DNA from: Rhynchopus sp. YZ270_cl-10
Taxonomy: Eukaryota; Euglenozoa; Diplonemea; Diplonemida; Diplonemidae
Reading direction: 5' to 3'
Length of the DNA: 64,000 bases
NCBI GenBank assembly: GCA_964035575.1
Contig: OZ037911.1
Location: forward strand, 682,001 to 746,000
Numbering within the stretch: the first letter of the stretch is position 1; the number at the start of each line of letters is the position of its first letter. Below are positions 1 through 14,300 of the stretch, in pieces. The translations under genes were made by a program, and so were the position numbers. Below the pieces are notes generated by a model. The model was not told the DNA's origin and did not search any database. It saw only the letters and a program-made list of their open reading frames with translations.

Positions 1-3000
1 TTTTAGACGCACAAACACGGCGCGTTGAAAAGCGACGCTTTTAGACACACAAACAGGACGCGTTGAAAAGCGACGCTTTTAGACACACAAACAGGACGCG
101 TTGAAAAGCGACGCTTTTAGACGCACAAACACGGCGCGTTGAAAAGCGACGCTTTTAGACGCACAAACACGACGCGTTGAAAAGCGACGCTTTTAGACGC
201 ACAAACAGGACACGTTGAAAAGCGACGCTTTTAGACACACAAACACGACGCGTTGCAAAGCGACGCTTTTAGACACACAAACAGGACGCGTTGCAAAGCG
301 ACGCTTTTAGACGCACGAACACGGCGCGTTGAAAAGCGACGCTTTTAGACACACAAACACGACGCGTTGAAAAGCGACGCTTTTAGACACACAAACACGA
401 CGCGTTGCAAAGCGACGCTTTTAGACGCACGAACACGACGCGTTGAAAAGCGAAGCTTTTAGACGCACAAACACGACGCGTTGAAAAGCGACGCTTTTAG
501 ACGCACAAACACGACGCGTTGAAAAGCGACGCTTTTAGACGCACAAACAGGACACGTTGAAAAGCGACGCTTTTAGACACACAAACACGACGCGTTGAAA
601 AGCGACGCTTTTAGACGCACAAACAGGACACGTTTAAAAGCGACGCTTTTAGACGCACAAACAGGACACGTTGCAAAGCGACGCTTTTAGACGCACGAAC
701 ACGACGCGTTGAAAAGCGACGCTTTTAGACGCACAAACACGGCGCGTTGAAAAGCGACGCTTTTAGACACACAAACAGGACGCGTTGAAAAGCGACGCTT
801 TTAGACGCACAAACAGGACGCGTTGAAAAGCGACGCTTTTAGACACACAAACAGGACGCGTTGAAAAGCGACGCTTTTAGACGCACGAACACGGCGCGTT
901 GAAAAGCGACGCTTTTAGACACACAAACACGACGCGTTGAAAAGCGACGCTTTTAGACGCACAAACAGGACACGTTGAAAAGCGACGCTTTTAGACACAC
1001 AAACACGACGCGTTGCAAAGCGACGCTTTTAGACGCACGAACACGACGCGTTGAAAAGCGAAGCTTTTAGACACACAAACACGACGCGTTGCAAAGCGAC
1101 GCTTTTAGACGCACAAACACGACGCGTTGCAAAGCGACGCTTTTAGACGCACGAACACGACGCGTTGAAAAGCGAAGCTTTTAGACACACAAACACGACG
1201 CGTTGCAAAGCGACGCTTTTAGACACACAAACAGGACGCGTTGAAAAGCGACGCTTTTAGACGCACAAACACGGCGCGTTGAAAAGCGACGCTTTTAGAC
1301 GCACAAACACGACGCGTTGAAAAGCGACGCTTTTAGACGCACAAACAGGACACGTTGAAAAGCGACGCTTTTAGACACACAAACACGACGCGTTGCAAAG
1401 CGACGCTTTTAGACGCACGAACACGACGCGTTGAAAAGCGAAGCTTTTAGACACACAAACACGACGCGTTGCAAAGCGACGCTTTTAGACGCACGAACAC
1501 GGCGCGTTGAAAAGCGACGCTTTTAGACACACAAACACGACGCGTTGAAAAGCGACGCTTTTAGACGCACGAACACGACGCGTTGAAAAGCGAAGCTTTT
1601 AGACGCACAAACACGACGCGTTGAAAAGCGACGCTTTTAGACACACAAACACGACGCGTTGCAAAGCGACGCTTTTAGACGCACGAACACGACGCGTTGA
1701 AAAGCGAAGCTTTTAGACGCACAAACACGACGCGTTGAAAAGCGACGCTTTTAGACGCACAAACACGACGCGTTGAAAAGCGACGTTTTTAGACGCACAA
1801 ACAGGACACGTTGAAAAGCGACGCTTTTAGACACACAAACACGACGCGTTGCAAAGCGACGCTTTTAGACGCACGAACACGACGCGTTGAAAAGCGAAGC
1901 TTTTAGACGCACAAACACGACGCGTTGAAAAGCGACGCTTTTAGACGCACAAACACGACGCGTTGAAAAGCGACGCTTTTAGACGCACAAACAGGACACG
2001 TTGAAAAGCGACGCTTTTAGACACACAAACACGACGCGTTGCAAAGCGACGCTTTTAGACGCACGAACACGACGCGTTGAAAAGCGACGCTTTTAGACGC
2101 ACAAACACGGCGCGTTGAAAAGCGACGCTTTTAGACACACAAACAGGACGCGTTGAAAAGCGACGCTTTTAGACACACAAACAGGACGCGTTGCAAAGCG
2201 ACGCTTTTAGACGCACGAACACGGCGCGTTGAAAAGCGACGCTTTTAGACGCACAAACACGGCGCGTTGAAAAGCGACGCTTTTAGACACACAAACAGGA
2301 CGCGTTGCAAAGCGACGCTTTTAGACGCACGAACACGGCGCGTTGAAAAGCGACGCTTTTAGACACACAAACAGGACGCGTTGCAAAGCGACGCTTTTAG
2401 ACGCACGAACACGACGCGTTGAAAAGCGACGCTTTTAGACGCACAAACACGGCGCGTTGAAAAGCGACGCTTTTAGACACACAAACAGGACGCGTTGAAA
2501 AGCGACGCTTTTAGACACACAAACACGACGCGTTGCAAAGCGACGCTTTTAGACGCACGAACACGACGCGTTGAAAAGCGACGCTTTTAGACGCACAAAC
2601 ACGGCGCGTTGAAAAGCGACGCTTTTAGACACACAAACAGGACGCGTTGAAAAGCGACGCTTTTAGACACACAAACAGGACGCGTTGCAAAGCGACGCTT
2701 TTAGACGCACGAACACGGCGCGTTGAAAAGCGACGCTTTTAGACGCACAAACACGGCGCGTTGAAAAGCGACGCTTTTAGACACACAAACAGGACGCGTT
2801 GCAAAGCGACGCTTTTAGACGCACGAACACGGCGCGTTGAAAAGCGACGCTTTTAGACGCACAAACACGGCGCGTTGAAAAGCGACGCTTTTAGACACAC
2901 AAACAGGACGCGTTGCAAAGCGACGCTTTTAGACGCACGAACACGACGCGTTGAAAAGCGACGCTTTTAGACGCACAAACACGACACGTTGAAAAGCGAC

Positions 3001-5340
3001 GCTTTTAGACACACAAACACGACGCGTTGAAAAGCGACGCTTTTAGACGCACAAACAGGACACGTTGAAAAGCGACGCTTTTTGACACACAAACACGACG
3101 CGTTGCAAAGCGACGCTTTTAGACGCACGAACACGACGCGTTGAAAAGCGAAGCTTTTAGACGCACAAACACGACGCGTTGAAAAGCGACGCTTTTAGAC
3201 GCACAAACACGACGCGTTGAAAAGCGACGCTTTTAGACGCACAAACAGGACACGTTGAAAAGCGACGCTTTTAGACACACAAACACGACGCGTTGCAAAG
3301 CGACGCTTTTAGACGCACGAACACGACGCGTTGAAAAGCGAAGCTTTTAGACACACAAACACGACGCGTTGCAAAGCGACGCTTTTAGACACACAAACAC
3401 GACGCGTGGCAAAGCGACGCTTTTAGACGCACAAACACGACGCGTTGCAAAGCGACGCTTTTAGACACACAAACACGACGCGTTGCAAAGCGACGCTTTT
3501 AGACGCACAAACACGGCGCGTTGAAAAGCGACGCTTTTAGACACACAAACAGGACGCGTTGAAAAGCGACGCTTTTAGACACACAAACACGACGCGTTGC
3601 AAAGCGACGCTTTTAGACGCACAAACACGGCGCGTTGAAAAGCGACGCTTTTAGACGCACAAACACGACGCGTTGAAAAGCGACGCTTTTAGACACACAA
3701 ACACGACGCGTTGCAAAGCGACGCTTTTAGACGCACAAACAGGACGCGTTGAAAAGCGACGCTTTTAGACACACAAACAGGACGCGTTGAAAAGCGACGC
3801 TTTTAGACGCACGAACACGGCGCGTTGAAAAGCGACGCTTTTAGACGCACAAACACGGCGCGTTGAAAAGCGACGCTTTTAGACGCACGAACACGGCGCG
3901 TTGAAAAGCGACGCTTTTAGACACACAAACAGGACGCGTTGAAAAGCGACGCTTTTAGACGCACAAACACGGCGCGTTGAAAAGGGACGCTTTTAGACGC
4001 ACGAACACGGCGCGTTGAAAAGCGACGCTTTTAGACACACAAACAGGACGCGTTGCAAAGCGACGCTTTTAGACGCACGAACACGGCGCGTTGAAAAGCG
4101 ACGCTTTTAGACACACAAACACGACGCGTTGAAAAGCGACGCTTTTAGACACACAAACACGACGCGTTGCAAAGCGACGCTTTTAGACGCACGAACACGA
4201 CGCGTTGAAAAGCGAAGCTTTTAGACGCACAAACACGACGCGTTGAAAAGCGACGCTTTTAGACACACAAACACGACGCGTTGAAAAGCGACGCTTTTAG
4301 ACGCACAAACACGACGCGTTGAAAAGCGACGCTTTTAGACGCACAAACAGGACACGTTGAAAAGCGACGCTTTTAGACACACAAACACGACGCGTTGAAA
4401 AGCGACGCTTTTAGACGCACGAACACGACGCGTTGAAAAGCGACGCTTTTAGACGCACAAACACGGCGCGTTGAAAAGCGACGCTTTTAGACACACAAAC
4501 AGGACGCGTTGAAAAGCGACGCTTTTAGACACACAAACAGGACGCGTTGAAAAGCGACGCTTTTAGACGCACAAACACGGCGCGTTGAAAAGCGACGCTT
4601 TTAGACACACAAACAGGACGCGTTGAAAAGCGACGCTTTTAGACACACAAACAGGACGCGTTGAAAAGCGACGCTTTTAGACGCACAAACACGGCGCGTT
4701 GAAAAGCGACGCTTTTAGACGCACAAACACGACGCGTTGAAAAGCGACGCTTTTAGACGCACAAACAGGACACGTTGAAAAGCGACGCTTTTAGACACAC
4801 AAACACGACGCGTTGCAAAGCGACGCTTTTAGACACACAAACAGGACGCGTTGCAAAGCGACGCTTTTAGACGCACGAACACGGCGCGTTGAAAAGCGAC
4901 GCTTTTAGACACACAAACACGACGCGTTGAAAAGCGACGCTTTTAGACACACAAACACGACGCGTTGCAAAGCGACGCTTTTAGACGCACGAACACGACG
5001 CGTTGAAAAGCGAAGCTTTTAGACGCACAAACACGACGCGTTGAAAAGCGACGCTTTTAGACGCACAAACACGACGCGTTGAAAAGCGACGCTTTTAGAC
5101 GCACAAACAGGACACGTTGAAAAGCGACGCTTTTAGACACACAAACACGACGCGTTGAAAAGCGACGCTTTTAGACGCACAAACAGGACACGTTTAAAAG
5201 CGACGCTTTTAGACGCACAAACAGGACACGTTGCAAAGCGACGCTTTTAGACGCACGAACACGACGCGTTGAAAAGCGACGCTTTTAGACGCACAAACAC
5301 GGCGCGTTGAAAAGCGACGCTTTTAGACACACAAACAGGA
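1..5340. repeat. Higher-order repeat, about 4.6-kb period
   Basis: The order of variant 38-bp units from position 1 to about 780 recurs from 4561 to about 5340 at an offset of 4,560 bp (120 units). The match includes a rare CGTTTAAAAG unit (631 and 5191). Further on, a rare GACGTTTTTAG unit at 1781 recurs at 6455, an offset of 4,674 bp (123 units), so a few whole units were gained or lost between the copies. The boundaries come from reading variant patterns by eye and are approximate. Confidence 0.85.
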
Positions 5341-8300
5341 CGCGTTGAAAAGCGACGCTTTTAGACGCACAAACACGGCGCGTTGAAAAGCGACGCTTTT
5401 AGACACACAAACAGGACGCGTTGAAAAGCGACGCTTTTAGACACACAAACAGGACGCGTTGAAAAGCGACGCTTTTAGACACACAAACAGGACGCGTTGA
5501 AAAGCGACGCTTTTAGACACACAAACACGACGCGTTGAAAAGCGACGCTTTTAGACGCACAAACAGGACACGTTGAAAAGCGACGCTTTTAGACACACAA
5601 ACACGACGCGTTGCAAAGCGACGCTTTTAGACGCACGAACACGACGCGTTGAAAAGCGAAGCTTTTAGACACACAAACACGACGCGTTGCAAAGCGACGC
5701 TTTTAGACGCACAAACACGACGCGTTGCAAAGCGACGCTTTTAGACGCACGAACACGACGCGTTGAAAAGCGAAGCTTTTAGACACACAAACACGACGCG
5801 TTGCAAAGCGACGCTTTTAGACACACAAACAGGACGCGTTGCAAAGCGACGCTTTTAGACACACAAACAGGACGCGTTGAAAAGCGACGCTTTTAGACGC
5901 ACAAACACGGCGCGTTGAAAAGCGACGCTTTTAGACGCACAAACACGACGCGTTGAAAAGCGACGCTTTTAGACGCACAAACAGGACACGTTGAAAAGCG
6001 ACGCTTTTAGACACACAAACACGACGCGTTGCAAAGCGACGCTTTTAGACGCACGAACACGACGCGTTGAAAAGCGAAGCTTTTAGACACACAAACACGA
6101 CGCGTTGCAAAGCGACGCTTTTAGACACACAAACAGGACGCGTTGCAAAGCGACGCTTTTAGACGCACGAACACGGCGCGTTGAAAAGCGACGCTTTTAG
6201 ACACACAAACACGACGCGTTGAAAAGCGACGCTTTTAGACGCACGAACACGACGCGTTGAAAAGCGAAGCTTTTAGACGCACAAACACGACGCGTTGAAA
6301 AGCGACGCTTTTAGACACACAAACACGACGCGTTGCAAAGCGACGCTTTTAGACGCACGAACACGACGCGTTGAAAAGCGAAGCTTTTAGACGCACAAAC
6401 ACGACGCGTTGAAAAGCGACGCTTTTAGACGCACAAACACGACGCGTTGAAAAGCGACGTTTTTAGACGCACAAACAGGACACGTTGAAAAGCGACGCTT
6501 TTAGACACACAAACACGACGCGTTGCAAAGCGACGCTTTTAGACGCACGAACACGACGCGTTGAAAAGCGAAGCTTTTAGACGCACAAACACGACGCGTT
6601 GAAAAGCGACGCTTTTAGACGCACAAACACGACGCGTTGAAAAGCGACGCTTTTAGACGCACAAACAGGACACGTTGAAAAGCGACGCTTTTAGACACAC
6701 AAACACGACGCGTTGCAAAGCGACGCTTTTAGACGCACGAACACGACGCGTTGAAAAGCGACGCTTTTAGACGCACAAACACGGCGCGTTGAAAAGCGAC
6801 GCTTTTAGACACACAAACAGGACGCGTTGAAAAGCGACGCTTTTAGACACACAAACAGGACGCGTTGCAAAGCGACGCTTTTAGACGCACGAACACGGCG
6901 CGTTGAAAAGCGACGCTTTTAGACGCACAAACACGGCGCGTTGAAAAGCGACGCTTTTAGACACACAAACAGGACGCGTTGCAAAGCGACGCTTTTAGAC
7001 GCACGAACACGGCGCGTTGAAAAGCGACGCTTTTAGACACACAAACACGACGCGTTGAAAAGCGACGCTTTTAGACGCACAAACACGACACGTTGAAAAG
7101 CGACGCTTTTAGACACACAAACACGACGCGTTGAAAAGCGACGCTTTTAGACGCACAAACAGGACACGTTGAAAAGCGACGCTTTTAGACACACAAACAC
7201 GACGCGTTGCAAAGCGACGCTTTTAGACGCACGAACACGACGCGTTGAAAAGCGAAGCTTTTAGACACACAAACACGACGCGTTGCAAAGCGACGCTTTT
7301 AGACGCACAGACACGACGCGTTGAAAAGCGACGCTTTTAGACACACAAACACGACGCGTGGCAAAGCGACGCTTTTAGACGCACAAACACGACGCGTTGC
7401 AAAGCGACGCTTTTAGACGCACGAACACGACGCGTTGAAAAGCGACGCTTTTAGACGCACAAACACGACGCGTGGCAAAGCGACGCTATTAGACGCACGA
7501 ACACGGCGCGTTGAAAAGCGACGCTTTTAGACACACAAACACGACGCGTTGAAAAGCGACGCTTTTAGACGCACGAACACGACGCGTTGAAAAGCGACGC
7601 TTTTAGACGAACAAACACGACGCGTGGCAAAGCGACGCTTTTAGACGCACGAACACGGCGCGTTGAAAAGCGACGCTTTTAGACACACAAACACGACGCG
7701 TTGCAAAGCGACGCTTTTAGACGCACGAACACGACGCGTTGAAAAGCGAAGCTTTTAGACGCACAAACACGACGCGTTGAAAAGCGACGCTATTAGACGC
7801 ACAAACACGACGCGTTGAAAAGCGACGCTTTTAGACGCACAAACAGGACACGTTGAAAAGCGACGCTTTTAGACACACAAACACGACGCGTTGAAAAGCG
7901 ACGCTTTTAGACGCACGAACACGACGCGTTGAAAAGCGACGCTTTTAGACGCACAAACAGGACACGTTGCAAAGCGACGCTTTTAGACGCACGAACACGA
8001 CGCGTTGAAAAGCGACGCTTTTAGACGCACAAACACGGCGCGTTGAAAAGCGACGCTTTTAGACACACAAACAGGACGCGTTGAAAAGCGACGCTTTTAG
8101 ACACACAAACAGGACGCGTTGAAAAGCGACGCTTTTAGACGCACGAACACGGCGCATTGAAAAGCGACGCTTTTAGACACACAAACACGACGCGTTGAAA
8201 AGCGACGCTTTTAGACGCACGAACACGGCGCGTTGAAAAGCGACGCTTTTAGACGCACAAACAGGACACGTTGAAAAGCGACGCTTTTAGACACACAAAC

Positions 8301-11300
8301 ACGACGCGTTGCAAAGCGACGCTTTTAGACGCACGAACACGACGCGTTGAAAAGCGAAGCTTTTAGACACACAAACACGACGCGTTGCAAAGCGACGCTT
8401 TTAGACGCACAAACACGACGCGTTGCAAAGCGACGCTTTTAGACGCACGAACACGACGCGTTGAAAAGCGAAGCTTTTAGACACACAAACACGACGCGTT
8501 GCAAAGCGACGCTTTTAGACACACAAACAGGACGCGTTGAAAAGCGACGCTTTTAGACGCACAAACACGGCGCGTTGAAAAGCGACGCTTTTAGACGCAC
8601 AAACACGACGCGTTGCAAAGCGACGCTTTTAGACGCACGAACACGGCGCGTTGCAAAGCGACGCTTTTAGACACACAAACAGGACGCGTTGAAAAGCGAC
8701 GCTTTTAGACGCACAAACACGACGCGTGGCAAAGCGACGCTTTTAGACACACAAACAGGACGCGTTGCAAAGCGACGCTTTTAGACGCACAAACACGACG
8801 CGTGGCAAAGCGACGCTTTTAGACACACAAACAGGACGCGTTGCAAAGCGACGCTTTTAGACGCACAAACACGACGCGTTGAAAAGCGACGCTTTTAGAC
8901 GCACAAACAGGACACGTTGAAAAGCGACGCTTTTAGACACACAAACACGACGCGTTGCAAAGCGACGCTTTTAGACGCACGAACACGACGCGTTGAAAAG
9001 CGAAGCTTTTAGACGCACAAACACGACGCGTTGAAAAGCGACGCTTTTAGACGCACAAACACGGCGCGTTGAAAAGCGACGCTTTTAGACGCACAAACAC
9101 GACGCGTTGCAAAGCGACGCTTTTAGACGCACAAACACGACGCGTTGAAAAGCGACGCTTTTAGACGCACAAACAGGACACGTTGAAAAGCGACGCTTTT
9201 AGACGCACGAACACGGCGCGTTGAAAAGCGACGCTTTTAGACGCACGAACACGGCGCGTTGAAAAGCGACGCTTTTAGACGCACGAACACGGCGCGTTGA
9301 AAAGCGACGCTTTTAGACGCACGAACACGGCGCGTTGAAAAGCGACGCTTTTAGACACACAAACAGGACGCGTTGCAAAGCGACGCTTTTAGACGCACGA
9401 ACACGGCGCGTTGAAAAGCGACGCTTTTAGACACACAAACACGACGCGTTGAAAAGCGACGCTTTTAGACACACAAACACGACGCGTTGCAAAGCGACGC
9501 TTTTAGACGCACGAACACGACGCGTTGAAAAGCGAAGCTTTTAGACGCACAAACACGACGCGTTGAAAAGCGACGCTTTTAGACACACAAACACGACGCG
9601 TTGAAAGGCGACGCTTTTAGACGCACAAACACGACGCGTTGAAAAGCGACGCTTTTAGACGCACAAACAGGACACGTTGAAAAGCGACGCTTTTAGACAC
9701 ACAAACACGACGCGTTGAAAAGCGACGCTTTTAGACGCACGAACACGACGCGTTGAAAAGCGACGCTTTTAGACGCACGAACACGACGCGTTGAAAAGCG
9801 ACGCTTTTAGACGCACAAACACGGCGCGTTGAAAAGCGACGCTTTTAGACACACAAACAGGACGCGTTGAAAAGCGACGCTTTTAGACACACAAACAGGA
9901 CGCGTTGAAAAGCGACGCTTTTAGACGCACAAACACGGCGCGTTGAAAAGCGACGCTTTTAGACACACAAACAGGACGCGTTGAAAAGCGACGCTTTTAG
10001 ACGCACAAACACGGCGCGTTGAAAAGCGACGCTTTTAGACGCACAAACACGACGCGTTGAAAAGCGACGCTTTTAGACGCACAAACAGGACACGTTGAAA
10101 AGCGACGCTTTTAGACACACAAACACGACGCGTTGCAAAGCGACGCTTTTAGACGCACGAACACGACGCGTTGAAAAGCGAAGCTTTTAGACACACAAAC
10201 ACGACGCGTTGCAAAGCGACGCTTTTAGACACACAAACAGGACGCGTTGCAAAGCGACGCTTTTAGACGCACGAACACGGCGCGTTGAAAAGCGACGCTT
10301 TTAGACACACAAACACGACGCGTTGAAAAGCGACGCTTTTAGACACACAAACACGACGCGTTGCAAAGCGACGCTTTTAGACGCACGAACACGACGCGTT
10401 GAAAAGCGAAGCTTTTAGACGCACAAACACGACGCGTTGAAAAGCGACGCTTTTAGACGCACAAACACGACGCGTTGAAAAGCGACGCTTTTAGACGCAC
10501 AAACAGGACACGTTGAAAAGCGACGCTTTTAGACACACAAACACGACGCGTTGAAAAGCGACGCTTTTAGACGCACAAACAGGACACGTTGAAAAGCGAC
10601 GCTTTTAGACGCACAAACAGGACACGTTGCAAAGCGACGCTTTTAGACGCACGAACACGACGCGTTGAAAAGCGACGCTTTTAGACGCACAAACACGGCG
10701 CGTTGAAAAGCGACGCTTTTAGACACACAAACAGGACGCGTTGAAAAGCGACGCTTTTAGACACACAAACAGGACGCGTTGAAAAGCGACGCTTTTAGAC
10801 GCACGAACACGGCGCGTTGAAAAGCGACGCTTTTAGACACACAAACACGACGCGTTGAAAAGCGACGCTTTTAGACGCACAAACAGGACACGTTGAAAAG
10901 CGACGCTTTTAGACACACAAACACGACGCGTTGCAAAGCGACGCTTTTAGACGCACGAACACGACGCGTTGAAAAGCGAAGCTTTTAGACACACAAACAC
11001 GACGCGTTGAAAAGCGACGCTTTTAGACGCACAAACACGACGCGTTGCAAAGCGACGCTTTTAGACGCACGAACACGACGCGTTGAAAAGCGAAGCTTTT
11101 AGACACACAAACACGACGCGTTGCAAAGCGACGCTTTTAGACACACAAACAGGACGCGTTGAAAAGCGACGCTTTTAGACGCACAAACACGGCGCGTTGA
11201 AAAGCGACGCTTTTAGACGCACAAACACGACGCGTTGCAAAGCGACGCTTTTAGACGCACGAACACGGCGCGTTGCAAAGCGACGCTTTTAGACACACAA

Positions 11301-14300
11301 ACAGGACGCGTTGAAAAGCGACGCTTTTAGACGCACAAACACGACGCGTGGCAAAGCGACGCTTTTAGACGCACGAACACGGCGCGTTGAAAAGCGACGC
11401 TTTTAGACGCACAAACACGACGCGTTGAAAAGCGACGCTTTTAGACGCACAAACAGGACACGTTGAAAAGCGACGCTTTTAGACACACAAACAGGACGCG
11501 TTGCAAAGCGACGCTTTTAGACGCACGAACACGGCGCGTTGAAAAGCGACGCTTTTAGACGCACAAACACGACGCGTTGAAAAGCGACGCTTTTAGACGC
11601 ACAAACAGGACACGTTGAAAAGCGACGCTTTTAGACACACAAACACGACGCGTTGCAAAGCGACGCTTTTAGACGCACGAACACGACGCGTTGAAAAGCG
11701 AAGCTTTTAGACGCACAAACACGACGCGTTGAAAAGCGACGCTTTTAGACGCACAAACACGGCGCGTTGAAAAGCGACGCTTTTAGACGCACAAACACGA
11801 CGCGTTGCAAAGCGACGCTTTTAGACGCACAAACACGACGCGTTGCAAAGCGACGCTTTTAGACGCACAAACAGGACACGTTGAAAAGCGACGCTTTTAG
11901 ACACACAAACAGGACGCGTTGAAAAGCGACGCTTTTAGACGCACGAACACGGCGCGTTGAAAAGCGACGCTTTTAGACGCACGAACACGACGCGTTGAAA
12001 AGCGACGCTTTTAGACACACAAACACGACGCGTTGCAAAGCGACGCTTTTAGACGCACGAACACGACGCGTTGAAAAGCGAAGCTTTTAGACGCACAAAC
12101 ACGACGCGTTGAAAAGCGAAGCTTTTAGACGCACAAACACGACGCGTTGCAAAGCGACGCTTTTAGACGCACGAACACGGCGCGTTGAAAAGCGACGCTT
12201 TTAGACACACAAACACGACGCGTTGAAAAGCGACGCTTTTAGACACACAAACACGACGCGTTGCAAAGCGACGCTTTTAGACGCACGAACACGACGCGTT
12301 GAAAAGCGAAGCTTTTAGACGCACAAACACGACGCGTTGAAAAGCGACGCTTTTAGACACACAAACACGACGCGTTGAAAGGCGACGCTTTTAGACGCAC
12401 AAACACGACGCGTTGAAAAGCGACGCTTTTAGACGCACAAACACGGCGCGTTGAAAAGCGACGCTTTTAGACACACAAACAGGACGCGTTGAAAAGCGAC
12501 GCTTTTAGACACACAAACAGGACGCGTTGAAAAGCGACGCTTTTAGACGCACAAACACGGCGCGTTGAAAAGCGACGCTTTTAGACACACAAACACGACG
12601 CGTTGAAAGGCGACGCTTTTAGACGCACAAACACGACGCGTTGAAAAGCGACGCTTTTAGACGCACAAACACGGCGCGTTGAAAAGCGACGCTTTTAGAC
12701 ACACAAACAGGACGCGTTGAAAAGCGACGCTTTTAGACGCACAAACACGGCGCGTTGAAAAGCGACGCTTTTAGACGCACAAACACGACGCGTTGAAAAG
12801 CGACGCTTTTAGACGCACAAACAGGACACGTTGAAAAGCGACGCTTTTAGACACACAAACACGACGCGTTGCAAAGCGACGCTTTTAGACGCACGAACAC
12901 GACGCGTTGAAAAGCGAAGCTTTTAGACACACAAACACGACGCGTTGCAAAGCGACGCTTTTAGACACACAAACAGGACGCGTTGCAAAGCGACGCTTTT
13001 AGACGCACGAACACGGCGCGTTGAAAAGCGACGCTTTTAGACACACAAACACGACGCGTTGAAAAGCGACGCTTTTAGACACACAAACACGACGCGTTGC
13101 AAAGCGACGCTTTTAGACGCACGAACACGACGCGTTGAAAAGCGAAGCTTTTAGACGCACAAACACGACGCGTTGAAAAGCGACGCTTTTAGACGCACAA
13201 ACACGACGCGTTGAAAAGCGACGCTTTTAGACGCACAAACAGGACACGTTGAAAAGCGACGCTTTTAGACACACAAACACGACGCGTTGAAAAGCGACGC
13301 TTTTAGACGCACAAACAGGACACGTTGAAAAGCGACGCTTTTAGACGCACAAACAGGACACGTTGCAAAGCGACGCTTTTAGACGCACGAACACGACGCG
13401 TTGAAAAGCGACGCTTTTAGACGCACAAACACGGCGCGTTGAAAAGCGACGCTTTTAGACACACAAACAGGACGCGTTGAAAAGCGACGCTTTTAGACAC
13501 ACAAACAGGACGCGTTGAAAAGCGACGCTTTTAGACGCACGAACACGGCGCGTTGAAAAGCGACGCTTTTAGACACACAAACACGACGCGTTGAAAAGCG
13601 ACGCTTTTAGACGCACAAACAGGACACGTTGAAAAGCGACGCTTTTAGACACACAAACACGACGCGTTGCAAAGCGACGCTTTTAGACACACAAACAGGA
13701 CGCGTTGCAAAGCGACGCTTTTAGACGCACGAACACGGCGCGTTGAAAAGCGACGCTTTTAGACACACAAACACGACGCGTTGAAAAGCGACGCTTTTAG
13801 ACACACAAACACGACGCGTTGCAAAGCGACGCTTTTAGACGCACGAACACGACGCGTTGAAAAGCGAAGCTTTTAGACGCACAAACACGACGCGTTGAAA
13901 AGCGACGCTTTTAGACGCACAAACACGACGCGTTGAAAAGCGACGCTTTTAGACGCACAAACAGGACACGTTGAAAAGCGACGCTTTTAGACACACAAAC
14001 ACGACGCGTTGAAAAGCGACGCTTTTAGACGCACAAACAGGACACGTTTAAAAGCGACGCTTTTAGACGCACAAACAGGACACGTTGCAAAGCGACGCTT
14101 TTAGACGCACGAACACGACGCGTTGAAAAGCGACGCTTTTAGACGCACAAACACGGCGCGTTGAAAAGCGACGCTTTTAGACACACAAACAGGACGCGTT
14201 GAAAAGCGACGCTTTTAGACGCACAAACACGGCGCGTTGAAAAGCGACGCTTTTAGACACACAAACAGGACGCGTTGAAAAGCGACGCTTTTAGACACAC